NCBI GenBank assembly: GCA_005239465.1
Contig: SPAW01000012.1
Coordinates: 4,553-68,552 of the forward strand
Reading direction: 5' to 3'
Source: Nitrospira sp.
GTDB lineage: Bacteria > Nitrospirota > Nitrospiria > Nitrospirales > Nitrospiraceae
DNA length: 64,000 bases
Part shown: positions 52,966 through 62,288 of the stretch, one piece after another
Position numbering within the stretch: position 1 is the stretch's first letter
Layout: every line of letters starts with the position of its first letter
The notes under the pieces: generated by a model
The model's database searches: none
What the model was told of the DNA's origin: nothing
Seen by the model: only the letters and a program-made list of their open reading frames with translations
Translations under genes and position numbers: made by a program

Positions 52966-54168
52966 TCAGAGTATAGGAACGATCTCGGTCTGGAGGGGTT
53001 GGCCATACACCAGCGCTTCTCGGTCCGAGACATACACATCCAATTCGCTCCTGACCCCGAACTCCCCCGGAAGATAGATGCCCGGCTCGATGGAAAAACA
53101 GGTTCGCGGTATGAGTCGTCGACTGTCCTGCGTTTCCAGGTTGTCGATGTTGGCTCCATTGCCATGGACTTCTTCACCGATAGAGTGGCCGGTCCGATGC
53201 AGAAAGAAGTCGCCGTAACCGGCCCCCCGAATCACGTTGCGGCAGACGTCATCGACTTCCCATCCAAAGGGAAACCGACCTGAAGCCACCCGTTCCTGGA
53301 CAAATATCAGCGCCGCATCGCGCCCCCCTCGGACATGTTCAAAGACCATGCGCTGCTTTGGGGGCACCTGCTTCCCGGTATAGCCAGTCCAGGTAATGTC
53401 GCCGTAGACAGACCCAGGCTCTGTCCGTTTGGCCCATAGATCGATCAGCACCAAGTTATCTCGAGTGATCGGAGAGGAGCCAGATTCGACCGGTCCATAA
53501 TGGGGATCGGCGCTATGCGCATTGACTGCGACGATGGGAGCGCTGGACGTCGTCATCCCGGCATCGTGAATCCTCGAGAGAATAAACTGCTGCAGTCCGT
53601 ATTCGGTCAACGCGCGGTCCTTGGTGATCGACGAAGCAACATGGGCAAAGGCCGCATCGACGATACTCCGGAGCGTCATCGACGCATATCGATGCGATTC
53701 CAGTTGCTCGTCCGTCCACACCGCTTCAAATCGTTGAACAAGATCGGCCGACGTGACGACCTCGATCCCGAAACTTCGAATCAAATCGATGGTGCCGGCA
53801 TCGACCCGTGACAGATAAGGCACGGCGTTGAGAGGCGAATACTGCATCGCGATACGCCGGCAGCCTTTCAACAGCGACGACAATATAACGCGTTGCTGTT
53901 CCCACGACACATAATGTTGGTCGCGACCGGGCAATTCGTCCAGCACGTGCGGTTCAATGCGGTGGAGCAGTTTGATCGGTTCCGCCGTGGCAGGAATCCA
54001 ATAGTACCAACGCCGCGTGACGTGCCGTGTAGGATCGAGGAGCAAGACGCGATAGGCGAGCGGGTCGCTTCCCCGAAAATCGTAGAAGAGCCAACCATCA
54101 AGCGCATCAGCTTCTTGCAACGCCTGTTGAATTGCTGTAATCCGCTTGTGATGCATGGCCGTTCTCAT
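52966..54168 (-). CDS. M24-family Xaa-Pro aminopeptidase-like metallopeptidase
   Basis: 400 residues. The C-terminal pita-bread domain has the metal ligands: LVLIDLWAKRTEPGSVYGDI, then GHSIGEEVHGNGANIDN, CFSIEPGIYLPG and GVRSELDVYV. The N-terminal creatinase-like domain covers about residues 1-150. It cleaves N-terminal residues before Pro or acts on related dipeptides. The ATG at 54156 is a possible later start. Stand-alone gene. Confidence 0.9.
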   Translation of the reverse strand: MRTAMHHKRITAIQQALQEADALDGWLFYDFRGSDPLAYRVLLLDPTRHVTRRWYYWIPATAEPIKLLHRIEPHVLDELPGRDQHYVSWEQQRVILSSLLKGCRRIAMQYSPLNAVPYLSRVDAGTIDLIRSFGIEVVTSADLVQRFEAVWTDEQLESHRYASMTLRSIVDAAFAHVASSITKDRALTEYGLQQFILSRIHDAGMTTSSAPIVAVNAHSADPHYGPVESGSSPITRDNLVLIDLWAKRTEPGSVYGDITWTGYTGKQVPPKQRMVFEHVRGGRDAALIFVQERVASGRFPFGWEVDDVCRNVIRGAGYGDFFLHRTGHSIGEEVHGNGANIDNLETQDSRRLIPRTCFSIEPGIYLPGEFGVRSELDVYVSDREALVYGQPLQTEIVPIL

Positions 54169-54251
54169 ACGTACCGCATCTTATCGTCGGGGTCGCGGGG
54201 CGTCAATCAGACGATGGGCCCTCTTTGTGCGCCATGCTACAATGCCGGCCT

Positions 54252-54722
54252 ATGGCTCCAGAGTCGCCCCCAGCATCGTCATCCCATCGCGTCACGTTGT
54301 TCTTCGGGCCTGAACCGGTGGAGAGAGAACCAGACACACAGGCCTGTGTGTTCAACGTGAAGAAGCGGAGCTGGAAAGCAGGGATCCAGGTGTCCGTGGA
54401 AATCGGCACGGACCAGCTGTCGGCCCTTCGTCTCAAGATCCGACTCACTGAGCGACTCGCGCAGATCTTTCTGATGCTCGCTCCGGAGGAACGTCCCGTC
54501 TATGAAGGACGCGTGGCGGATCTCTTTGCCCAAGCAGTGAGTCGGTGCAAGCTCGATCTACGACTGCAATCCGGACTGAACCAAGAAAACCGGCGAATCC
54601 TAGCCGACGAGTTGGTGCCGCAGCTGGACCAGGCCGTCATCGCTCGCGCGGAGTATGTCGTTGCCTACGTTTTGACGGAACTGGACCTGGCTCCTGATCG
54701 CCCATCACCTTCATCTCTTTAG
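54252..54722 (+). CDS. hypothetical protein, about 156 aa
   Basis: I do not recognise it. It is soluble and mostly helical, with VFNVKKRSWKAGIQVSVEIG, LRLKIRLTERLAQIFLMLAP and ADELVPQLDQAVIARAEYVV. A GTG at 54225 is an alternative start. The 130-bp gap after it holds the promoter of the next gene. Confidence 0.6.
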   Translation: MAPESPPASSSHRVTLFFGPEPVEREPDTQACVFNVKKRSWKAGIQVSVEIGTDQLSALRLKIRLTERLAQIFLMLAPEERPVYEGRVADLFAQAVSRCKLDLRLQSGLNQENRRILADELVPQLDQAVIARAEYVVAYVLTELDLAPDRPSPSSL

Positions 54723-54743
54723 CTTCTTGCGGCGGCAGGGGGT

Positions 54744-54771
54744 TTGCATTCATGGATAAATTTGTTATAAC
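54744..54771 (+). promoter_or_regulatory. candidate promoter before the gene at 54846
   Basis: TTGCAT at 54744-54749 and TATAAC at 54766-54771, 16 bp apart. Confidence 0.45.
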
Positions 54772-54845
54772 GCATACCGGTGCCATCGCATGAGGCTTTC
54801 GCATTCATCTGAATCGTGCTCTTGAGGAGGAAGGAGGCATCTCAC

Positions 54846-55271
54846 GTGAAACCTTGTGGATTCTGGAGCAGACTCCCGCTCGTGACACTCGTTGTGGTCT
54901 TGACGTTCTTTACGATGATCGCGGTTCCGGCCTGGAGCCAGCTTTCGTCCGACGACACGTCGCAAGGAACGGCATCCGGGGTCGGGATGCAGGTGCTATC
55001 CGCTCTCTCTACCATCGTCTACTTTCCCTTCAAGGGGGCGTTCGCCATTGGAGGAGGAATCGTCGGCGGCCTCGCCTACCTCTTCTCGGGCGGCAGCGAG
55101 CAAACGGCCAAGAACATCTGGATCCCCAGCATGTACGGCACCTACATCATCACGCCCGAACACCTCGCCGGTGATCGTGCGGTGCGCTTCATCGGTGTCG
55201 CTGCCGAGAGTGACGGAGCGCCGGCCGAACCAGCGCCGATGAGCAGGCTTGCGCCTGAGCCAGCCCAATGA
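54846..55271 (+). CDS. membrane/periplasmic protein with glycine-rich segment
   Basis: About 141 residues from GTG 54846, with AAGGAGG nine bases upstream. A signal segment (LVTLVVVLTFFTMIAVPAWS) is followed by a hydrophobic Gly-rich stretch (FPFKGAFAIGGGIVGGLAYL), probably a membrane hairpin, and a short soluble tail (IWIPSMYGTYIITPEHLAG). No named family. The stop is separated from the next start by one base, so it is coupled to the amidotransferase-like gene. Confidence 0.65.
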   Translation: MKPCGFWSRLPLVTLVVVLTFFTMIAVPAWSQLSSDDTSQGTASGVGMQVLSALSTIVYFPFKGAFAIGGGIVGGLAYLFSGGSEQTAKNIWIPSMYGTYIITPEHLAGDRAVRFIGVAAESDGAPAEPAPMSRLAPEPAQ

Positions 55272-55272
55272 T

Positions 55273-56013
55273 ATGAAACCTGTTATCGGCGTGACGCCTG
55301 ATTTCAACGCCGGTGACCGAAAAGAGTGGGGTGGGCGAGAGCCCACCTACTTCCTGCGAGCCCGCTACATTCGGGCCATCGAAGAACTCGGTGGCATTCC
55401 CCTCATTCTCCCCCTCGTGGCAGAAACGACCGCCCGGCGTCGGCTTCTCGATGGCGTTGACGGACTCTTGCTCACCGGCAGCGGTCCAGACCTGCCCCCG
55501 CGCCTCTACGGAGAACGCCAGCGCTACAAGTTTCCGCTGATGAGTGAGCGACGCGCCGACTTTGAACTGGATCTGGTCCACCAGGCCAGAACGCGCGATC
55601 TTCCGCTCTTGGCGATTTGTGGAGGCATGCAGACCGTCAACGTCGCGTGCGGAGGCAGTCTGTTCCAGGATATTCCGGCACAGGTTCGGAGCGCGTTAGT
55701 CCATCGCCAGAAGACGAAGGCGATCCTGGTCTCTCATCCCGTCGCCGTGACGCCGAAGAGTCTGCTCAAGAAAATCGTCAACAAGGCGTCGCTCATGGTG
55801 AACAGCTCCCATCACCAATCCGTCAAGACGGTGGCCCCGTCGCTGATCGCGAGCGCCGTCGCCCCTGATGGAATAGTGGAAGCGATCGAGTCGCCCACGC
55901 ACCGGTTTCTACTCGCAATTCAGTGGCACCCCGAATTCCTCTTTGAGCGCCACGCGGCCCACCGGCGGCTCTTCGAGGCCCTGCTGCGAGCTGCGAGACG
56001 GACCCGCGCGTGA
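55273..56013 (+). CDS. class I glutamine-amidotransferase-like hydrolase (PuuD-like, C26)
   Basis: 246 residues from ATG 55273. The nucleophile Cys is in LLAICGGMQTVNVACGG and the His-Glu pair in IQWHPEFLF. The rest (IGVTPDFNA, DGLLLTGSGPDLPP) agrees with gamma-glutamyl-GABA hydrolases. The substrate is inferred; a polyamine pathway is not seen nearby, although an amino-acid permease follows 70 bp downstream. Confidence 0.88.
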   Translation: MKPVIGVTPDFNAGDRKEWGGREPTYFLRARYIRAIEELGGIPLILPLVAETTARRRLLDGVDGLLLTGSGPDLPPRLYGERQRYKFPLMSERRADFELDLVHQARTRDLPLLAICGGMQTVNVACGGSLFQDIPAQVRSALVHRQKTKAILVSHPVAVTPKSLLKKIVNKASLMVNSSHHQSVKTVAPSLIASAVAPDGIVEAIESPTHRFLLAIQWHPEFLFERHAAHRRLFEALLRAARRTRA

Positions 56014-56083
56014 TCCACGCAAGCCGACCCAGACAAGGTCAACGCCATCAGGGCGACAATTCGCCTGCTATACTTGATTCCGT

Positions 56084-57571
56084 ATGGAGCCTCAGTCCAT
56101 TGATCCCGTTGCAACAACTCCTAGCCCTCTCGTCTCAGGAGAGTCCGTGACGAGTCGCCTTTTCCGGACCAAACCCATCAACCAAATTCTGGCGGACGCG
56201 GACCATCCGGACCATCGGTTGAAGAAGACCCTGACCGCGTGGGACCTCACCGCCCTAGGAATCGGCGCGATCATCGGCACCGGCATCTTCGTCTTGATCG
56301 GCACCGCCATCGTGGGAGACGCTCATCGACCGGGGTCAGGCCCGGGCATCATCCTGTCGTTCATTCTGTCCGGCCTGACCTGCGCATTCGCCGCCCTCTG
56401 CTATGCGGAATTCTCCGCCATGATTCCTGTAGCCGGCTCCGCCTACACCTATTCATACGCGACATTGGGAGAATTCTTGGCCTGGATCACCGGCTGGAAT
56501 TTGATTTTGGAATATGGCGTGGCCTGCGTGGCCGTCGCGATCGGCTGGTCAGGCTATTTCAATAATCTTCTGAGTCTGGCCGGCCTCGAACTGCCACATT
56601 GGGCCACACATCCACCCGGAGGGCCGGACGGGGGCATCGCCAACATTCCGGCCGCAATCATCGTTCTGCTGGTCACGATCATCCTCGTCATCGGCATCAA
56701 GGAAAGTGCTCGCGCCACCAGCTATATCGTCTGCTTGAAGCTGGCGGTGATTCTGTTCTTCATTGCCGTCGGGACCCCCGCCGTGAATCCAGAGAACTGG
56801 ACACCCTTCATGCCGCAAGGGTTCGCCGGTGTCGGCGCTGCGGCCGCCATTATCTTTTTTGCCTACATCGGATTCGATGCCATCTCGACCGCAGCGGAGG
56901 AGACACAGAATCCCCAGCGCGATCTCCCGATCAGCATCATCGCCTCGCTGAGCATCTGCACTGTGCTCTATATCGCCGTCGCCGCGGTACTGACCGGATT
57001 GATCCCCTATACGAAGATCGACATCCACGCACCAGTTGCTGATGCCTTGCGGCTGGTGGGATTCAAGTGGGGCGCGGCGATTGTGTCGATTGGCGCGGTC
57101 GCCGGAATCACCAGCGTGCTGGTGGTGATGATGTTGGGTCAAGTCCGAGTGTTCTTTGCGATGTCGCGTGATCGGCTGCTTGGTCCCTGGCTCTCCGCCG
57201 TGCACCCGCGATTCAGAACACCCCACCATGCCACCATCGTTACGGGTGGCGCGGTGGCGGTACTGGCCGCCTTGATCCCTATCGGTGATGCGGCGGATAT
57301 GACCAACATCGGGACGCTCTTCGCCTTCGTCCTCGTCTGTCTCGGAGTGATGATTCTTCGGTACACCAAACCCGACCAGCCACGTCCCTTCCGCCTTCCA
57401 TTTATGCCGCTGGTACCCATCCTCGGCATGCTGGCTTGCCTTGGACTCATGGCCTTTCTCCCCGGGCTCACATGGATCCGCTTCGGGGTGTGGACTGTCA
57501 TCGGTGTTCTCGTCTATGCGGGCTATGGGCTGAAACACAGCAAACTCGCCACGCAGAGCAGCCAATATTGA
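56084..57571 (+). CDS. APC-family amino-acid permease
   Basis: 495 residues with about 12 membrane helices. The first helix motif is GIGAIIGTGIFVLIG, with AGSAYTYSYATLGEFLAWITG and FFAYIGFDAISTAAEE as further family marks. It resembles cationic amino-acid transporters. Substrate not determinable. The stop is the start of a word-stutter palindrome, shared with the convergent hypothetical gene. Confidence 0.9.
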   Translation: MEPQSIDPVATTPSPLVSGESVTSRLFRTKPINQILADADHPDHRLKKTLTAWDLTALGIGAIIGTGIFVLIGTAIVGDAHRPGSGPGIILSFILSGLTCAFAALCYAEFSAMIPVAGSAYTYSYATLGEFLAWITGWNLILEYGVACVAVAIGWSGYFNNLLSLAGLELPHWATHPPGGPDGGIANIPAAIIVLLVTIILVIGIKESARATSYIVCLKLAVILFFIAVGTPAVNPENWTPFMPQGFAGVGAAAAIIFFAYIGFDAISTAAEETQNPQRDLPISIIASLSICTVLYIAVAAVLTGLIPYTKIDIHAPVADALRLVGFKWGAAIVSIGAVAGITSVLVVMMLGQVRVFFAMSRDRLLGPWLSAVHPRFRTPHHATIVTGGAVAVLAALIPIGDAADMTNIGTLFAFVLVCLGVMILRYTKPDQPRPFRLPFMPLVPILGMLACLGLMAFLPGLTWIRFGVWTVIGVLVYAGYGLKHSKLATQSSQY

Positions 57572-57652
57572 TCCATTGACGATTGAATCATTGCTCCATT
57601 GTTTTCAATGGTGCAATGAACCATTCACAAAATGACTCAATTCTTCTTAAAC
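57569..57652. repeat. word-stutter palindrome, CATTGA type
   Basis: CCATTGACGATTGAATCATT is mirrored by AATGAACCATTCACAAAATG. The core CATTGCTCCATTG TTTT CAATGGTGCAATG is a 13-bp stem with one mismatch. It fills the gap of a convergent gene pair. Confidence 0.75.
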
Positions 57653-57656
57653 GGGA

Positions 57657-58106
57657 CTAGTTCGACTTGCCGGATGGCTGTGAAGCGGAAGCAGGAACAG
57701 CGGTAGGCTGAGTATCTGCCGTTGGGGCTGAGGCAGCCAGAGCGGGCGTCCCGACGGAAGGAGGAGCAGCCTGAGCCGTAGGGGCAGGACTGTTTGCTGC
57801 CGGAGCAGCGGGCTTCGCAGAAGCGGCCGGCTTCGGCGGCGCTGGTTTTTCAGGCTTAATGCCTCCTTCCCAGGCCGGACCGGAATACATGTCTGCCGTA
57901 AGACCCTTGGTCTTCCATTTCTCTTCGAAATCAGCGGCGGCCTTATTGGGCGTTTCGCCCACACCCATTACATCGTTCCAGGGATAGGCCTTTGGCCCGA
58001 TCTGGCAACCGGATTCCGTGCGCTTCAAATACAAGGAGATCGGATTCCCCCGATAGGGTCCGAGATAAATATGCACACAGCCGACGTATTCGAGCAAGGA
58101 AGCCAT
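57657..58106 (-). CDS. hypothetical protein with Ala/Pro-rich tail
   Basis: About 149 residues from ATG 58106. The first 75 residues form a compact domain (YVGCVHIYLGPYRGNPISLY, GPKAYPWNDVMGVGETPNKA, ADFEEKWKTKG). The remaining 70 are low-complexity Ala/Pro/Ser. Longer upstream frames read the repeat region. Ribosome site GGAGCGG is weak. No family recognised. Confidence 0.65.
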   Translation of the reverse strand: MASLLEYVGCVHIYLGPYRGNPISLYLKRTESGCQIGPKAYPWNDVMGVGETPNKAAADFEEKWKTKGLTADMYSGPAWEGGIKPEKPAPPKPAASAKPAAPAANSPAPTAQAAPPSVGTPALAASAPTADTQPTAVPASASQPSGKSN

Positions 58107-58189
58107 GACCCGCTCCAAGAGTGCGCATGATGCCACAAGAGGTGAGAGGAGGGCAAGGAGGCGCGGCAGGTAGATCACGTCGCTCTTCG

Positions 58190-58467
58190 AAGACGTGAGG
58201 CGTGAATCGTGAAACGTATCTCCCTGAAAAACTGAGCTGATAGCGTATGGCTCGTGGCACGAATTATGAGAGTTTTGTTTGCTTTTTCGACAGACTATCG
58301 GCCATACGCCATATGCCATCATGCCATCGGCTCTTTTCTTCGGACGAACGACGAACGAAGTGGGCGGCCTTGTTGAGCATCCTGTGGGTGCGATCTCCTC
58401 TTGTCCCTGACGTGCAGCCCAGTGAAGTTCTGGCGTGCCCCCATCATTCTACTGCAGTCTGCTAAGG
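58190..58467. repeat. repeat region: word-stutter palindrome plus half a stop-abutting repeat
   Basis: 58190-58225 has GTGAATCGTGAAACGTATCT; 58225-58335 has the AGCTGATAGCGTATGGC word facing GGCCATACGCCATATGCC. From about 58360 it holds GGCCTTGTTGAGCATCCTG and the 80-bp tail (TCCCTGACGTGCAGCCCAG and on), ending TGCAGTCTGCTAA. The outer left arm of the repeat is missing. This and the flanks make up the 424-bp gap before nagZ. Confidence 0.65.
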
Positions 58468-58530
58468 CCGACCGATGCCTGCGTGAGCTCTGGAACGACT
58501 CGATCGTGAGGATCGATCCTGCGTTCACAT

Positions 58531-59634
58531 TCAGACGCCGGCTTTCGCGAATCGTTCGCGGGTCTGGTGAATCGAGTGCAAGAGAGCCCGGTGACTTCGG
58601 CAGCCTACCACGAGTTTGGCGTCAGAAATCACGACGGGTCGATAGGGAAAAAGGAACCGTTTTTTCAGACGCGTGATCCGCGCGAGGGACTGTTCCAAGC
58701 GTTCGGCCGTGATGGTGCCATCCGCGACGGCTTTGTCCAAGGCGCTGATGGCCGCCACTTCCCGATTACGATCCTTACAGATGAGCGGCATATCGCAGCC
58801 GGCCAGAATCGATTGCACCGTGGCGTCTTCGATGCCGTAGTGATCGATGATTGCGTGCATTTCAAGATCGTCGGTCAGAACTACGCCGTCGTACTGCAGC
58901 TCTTCGCGGAGTAATTTCCCAATGATGGTAGGGGACAGCGTGGCCGGCCGTTGATCATCCAATGCGCGATACAGCACGTGGGCCGTCATCATCGTGGCGA
59001 CGCCGTGCGCGGCGGCATACCGGAACGGAGGGAACTCAATCTGCTCCAATCGCTCGCGAGACGCCGTCACGACAGGCAATTCCTTGTGCGAATCCGTGTT
59101 GGTATCGCCATGACCGGGAAAGTGCTTGCCGCAGGCAACGACACGGTTGTCCTGCAACCCTCCCACCGTCGCCAAGCCCAGTTCACACACCGGCGCAGGT
59201 GTGGTGCCGAACGCACGATCCCCGATCACCGGATTCGCCGGATTGCTGTTCACATCCAGCACAGGCGACATATTCATATTGATGCCGACGGCTTTCAGCT
59301 CTCTCGCAATCGTCGCCGCGGCTGCGTAGGCCAGTTCGGAGGAATTGCACCGGCCCAACATCTCACACGAGGGGAAAATCGTGAACTCTTTCGGCAAGCG
59401 CGAGACGCGCCCGCCTTCTTGGTCTATCGAGATCAGCAGCGGGGAATGGGGACTGCCTCGCTGCAGTTCATTCGTCAGTTCGACAATCTGTTCGGTCGAT
59501 TCGAGATTCCTCGAAAACAAGATGACCCCACCAGGCTTATACTCTTTGATGAACGCGGCGAGGTCCGCCGAGACGGTCGTGCCGTCGAACCCCACCATGA
59601 AGAGCCGGCCGATCTTGTCACGAGACATCAGCAT
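58531..59634 (-). CDS. nagZ: beta-N-acetylhexosaminidase (GH3)
   Basis: 367 residues. KHFPGHGDTNTDSHKELP carries the conserved His/Asp region, and the nucleophile Asp is in GVVLTDDLEM; DQEGGRVSRLP and GINMNMSPVLDV are other family blocks. It removes GlcNAc from muropeptides during cell-wall recycling. No signal peptide, as for NagZ. An ATG at 59628 is an alternative start with better spacing to AGGGG. Confidence 0.93.
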   Translation of the reverse strand: MLMSRDKIGRLFMVGFDGTTVSADLAAFIKEYKPGGVILFSRNLESTEQIVELTNELQRGSPHSPLLISIDQEGGRVSRLPKEFTIFPSCEMLGRCNSSELAYAAAATIARELKAVGINMNMSPVLDVNSNPANPVIGDRAFGTTPAPVCELGLATVGGLQDNRVVACGKHFPGHGDTNTDSHKELPVVTASRERLEQIEFPPFRYAAAHGVATMMTAHVLYRALDDQRPATLSPTIIGKLLREELQYDGVVLTDDLEMHAIIDHYGIEDATVQSILAGCDMPLICKDRNREVAAISALDKAVADGTITAERLEQSLARITRLKKRFLFPYRPVVISDAKLVVGCRSHRALLHSIHQTRERFAKAGV

Positions 59635-59649
59635 GCCCCTAGCTCTCGC

Positions 59650-59969
59650 CTATGCTGAGATGGTTGTAAAACCTCCAGAGGTCCAGGGGTTCGCGAGCTC
59701 CTTGGACAAGGCCGCAGGTGGCAGGGTGGAACCCAGAGGATGATGGAAAAGCCCGCCCAGCAAGGCCGCAGCGAGTGAAAGGGACTGTCGCGGCTCGACT
59801 GAGCTCGCCGAAGTCCCTTCCGACCGGCGACTGTCCCTGTTTAAATAGCGGGACAGGCACGGCTCGGCTGAGCTCGCCGAAGTCCGGCAATGCCGGATTC
59901 AGTCCCCTGGAGCCTCTGAACGATGCGAGAACGCCGCTGGAGGGCTTTTGCAACATCCTCATGCTAAAG
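59650..59969 (-). repeat. stop-abutting repeat, copy 5, compound
   Basis: On the minus strand the pepA TAG is followed by CATGAGGATGTTGCAAAAG. The opposite arm is at 59737-59776 (GAGGATGATGGAAAAGCCCG, then CCCAGCAAGGCCGCAGC). Inside are two GGCTCGACTGAGCTCGCCGA-like words and a hairpin. A diverged second arm lies at 59655-59710. This fills the gap between nagZ and pepA. Confidence 0.7.
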
Positions 59970-61475
59970 CGCGCGGTCCATCAGATACTGAATCAGCAGC
60001 CTGGTGCCGATCCCAGTAGGGCCTTTGGGGATATAGGCCCGTTCGCGTTCGCTCCAATCAGTGCTGGCGATATCGAGATGCACCCAGGGACAGTCGCCGA
60101 CAAACTTGCTCAAGAACAACGCGGCCGTGATCATGCCTCCCCCACGCCCGCCGATGTTCCGCATGTCGGCCACGTCGCTCCGCAATTGTTCGAAATATTC
60201 ATCCCACAGCGGCATTTCCCAGACACGCTCGCCCGCGCGTAACCCAGCCTTGCGAACCGACTCTTTCAGTTTCGCATCTGTGCCGAACATGCCGATCGCA
60301 AACTGGCCAAGCGCCACGACACAGGCACCCGTCAGGGTAGCAATGTCGATGAGCGCCGCCGGCTTAAATCGTGTGGCGTAGGCGAGGCCGTCAGACAAAA
60401 TCAGTCGCCCTTCAGCGTCGGTGTTCTGCACCTCTACGGTCTTCCCTGACAGCGTCTTCACGACGTCGCCCGGCCGCATCGCGCGGCCCCCCGGCATGTT
60501 CTCTGCGGCCGGGAGAATGCTGATCAGATTGAGCGGTAATTTCAGCCGTGCCGCGGCCCGTATGGCGGCCAGCACTTCTGCGCCGCCGGTCATGTCCGCT
60601 TTCATCTGCTCCATGTTTTCCGACGGCTTGAGCGAGATTCCACCCGTGTCGAACGTGATCGTCTTGCCGACGAGGACCACTGGACGATCGTCTTTTTTCT
60701 TTGCTCCGTGGTACTGGAGAATAATGAACTTCGGCGGTTCATGGCTGCCCTTCGCCACGCCGAGCAGGGCGCCCATGCCAAGCTCTTCCATCTCCTTCTG
60801 TTCCAGGATCTTGAGACTCACACCGGTTTCCTTCGCGATGGCCTTTGCCTCGTTGGCGATCTTGGTCGGCGTCATCACGTTGGAAGGATGGTTGCAGAGA
60901 TCGCGAACGAACACCGTGGCTTCCGCGGTCGCCACACCGCGCCGGATGCCTTCAGCCAGCTGGCGCAGCCGGCCTTTCCGCGGAGCGAGCACCGACATCG
61001 CTGCCAGGTCTTTGTGGGTCGGCCCTTCGCTGCGATAGACGTCAAATTGGTAGCTCCCCAGAATGGCCCCTTCGGCCATCACTTGCGCCATATCGACCGC
61101 CGACGCGCTACGGGGCATGACATTCGGCAGGCCAACGGTGAACGAGCCGGCCTTCGCTTGGCGCACCCGCTTCGCCGCATGACCCATGGCCTGACGAATC
61201 TGGTCCAGACCCACATCTTTCTTTTTGCCCAGGCCAACTAGGATCAATCGCTTCGCCGGAACTTTGCCCTGTGTGTGGAAGAGCACCGCTTCGTTGGCCT
61301 TCCCTTCGAACTCCTTCGACTGCAACAGCTCCGTCAGCGCCCCACCAAGGGACTTGTCCAGCGCCGCCGCATCACGTTTAGAGAAGGCCTCGCCTTCGCA
61401 ATGCATGAGGACGAGCGCATCCGTGGCCTCCGATTCGACTCGCCCTTGCTTGGTATGGACCCGCATGATTTTCAT
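59964..61475 (-). CDS. pepA: leucyl (cytosol) aminopeptidase
   Basis: 503 residues. The M17 domain has VGKTITFDTGGISLKPSENM, NTDAEGRLILSDGLAYA, MKADMTGGAEVL and the C-terminal IGGRGGGMITAALFL. It removes N-terminal residues and in some bacteria also binds DNA to assist Xer recombination, worth noting given the unusual XerC. Starts at ATG 61475 after AAGGAG. The stop TAG is abutted by a repeat. Confidence 0.95.
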   Translation of the reverse strand: MKIMRVHTKQGRVESEATDALVLMHCEGEAFSKRDAAALDKSLGGALTELLQSKEFEGKANEAVLFHTQGKVPAKRLILVGLGKKKDVGLDQIRQAMGHAAKRVRQAKAGSFTVGLPNVMPRSASAVDMAQVMAEGAILGSYQFDVYRSEGPTHKDLAAMSVLAPRKGRLRQLAEGIRRGVATAEATVFVRDLCNHPSNVMTPTKIANEAKAIAKETGVSLKILEQKEMEELGMGALLGVAKGSHEPPKFIILQYHGAKKKDDRPVVLVGKTITFDTGGISLKPSENMEQMKADMTGGAEVLAAIRAAARLKLPLNLISILPAAENMPGGRAMRPGDVVKTLSGKTVEVQNTDAEGRLILSDGLAYATRFKPAALIDIATLTGACVVALGQFAIGMFGTDAKLKESVRKAGLRAGERVWEMPLWDEYFEQLRSDVADMRNIGGRGGGMITAALFLSKFVGDCPWVHLDIASTDWSERERAYIPKGPTGIGTRLLIQYLMDRAL

Positions 61476-61484
61476 TCCACAAAC

Positions 61485-61566
61485 TCCTTGTCATAGGTCA
61501 ATCGTCACTGGTCAATGGGTACGGAGGCTTCCCCCATCAATGACCCCTGATCAATGACTAGTGACA
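61485..61566. repeat. word-stutter palindrome, GTCAATGG type
   Basis: GTCATAGGTCAATCGTCACT and GGTCAATGG face CCATCAATGACC and TGATCAATGACTAGTGAC. It occupies the gap between queE and pepA. Confidence 0.65.
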
Positions 61567-61570
61567 TCTC

Positions 61571-62224
61571 TCACACCCCCCGCATGTCGGGAGCCCAAAT
61601 ATGCTTATGCATCTGCAATTGAAAACGAATCGGGAGCCGATCCGCCAACACCCATTCAGCCAGCTGACGGGGATCGAGCGTGCCAAATACCGGGCTAAAG
61701 AGAACCGGACATCGATCCGCCAATCCGTAACGCGCCACGACCTCTTTCGACCACTCATAGTCAGTCCGATCCTGGATGACGAACTTCGCTTCGTCCTGCG
61801 GCCTGAGGCGCTGGACGTTGGGCCAGTGCATCCGTGCCATCATGCCGCTTCCCGGACACTTCACATCCAGGATGATGTGAACCAGCGGATCGACAGTCGA
61901 GATATCCACGGCTCCACTGGTTTCGAGCAGGACGGTGAAGCCTTCATCGCACAGCCGGTTGAGCAACGGCGCCGTATTGGGCTGCGCCAGCGGCTCTCCG
62001 CCTGTCACCTCGACTAAACGGCAGCCATACTCATGGACCTTTGCCAGAATGTCGTCGATCGACTGCACCGTCCCGCCATAGAAGGCGTACTCCGTATCGC
62101 ACCATGAACAACGGAGGGGACAGCCCGTCAGGCGCACAAACACGCAGGGCCGACCGGCAAACGTCGATTCGCCTTGGATGCTGTGGAAAATTTCGGTAAC
62201 ACGAAGAATTGACGAAGTAGTCAT
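61571..62224 (-). CDS. queE: 7-carboxy-7-deazaguanine synthase
   Basis: 217 residues. The radical-SAM motif is CPLRCSWCDTEYAF (CxxxCxxC) with IQGESTFAGRPCVFVRLTGC before it and LVEVTGGEPLAQPN after. It converts 6-carboxy-tetrahydropterin in queuosine/deazapurine synthesis. Other que genes are not in the window. No strong ribosome site before ATG 62224. Confidence 0.94.
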   Translation of the reverse strand: MTTSSILRVTEIFHSIQGESTFAGRPCVFVRLTGCPLRCSWCDTEYAFYGGTVQSIDDILAKVHEYGCRLVEVTGGEPLAQPNTAPLLNRLCDEGFTVLLETSGAVDISTVDPLVHIILDVKCPGSGMMARMHWPNVQRLRPQDEAKFVIQDRTDYEWSKEVVARYGLADRCPVLFSPVFGTLDPRQLAEWVLADRLPIRFQLQMHKHIWAPDMRGV

Positions 62225-62288
62225 TGTTTCATTGACTCATTGTTTCAGAAATGAACGAATCGGCAATCACTCAATGATTCAATTCTGC
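62222..62288. repeat. word-stutter palindrome, CATTGTTTCATTGA type
   Basis: CATTGTTTCATTGACTCATT on the left faces GCAATCACTCAATGATTCAA on the right. It fills the gap between queE and the HAD hydrolase and is of the same word class as 57569. Confidence 0.65.
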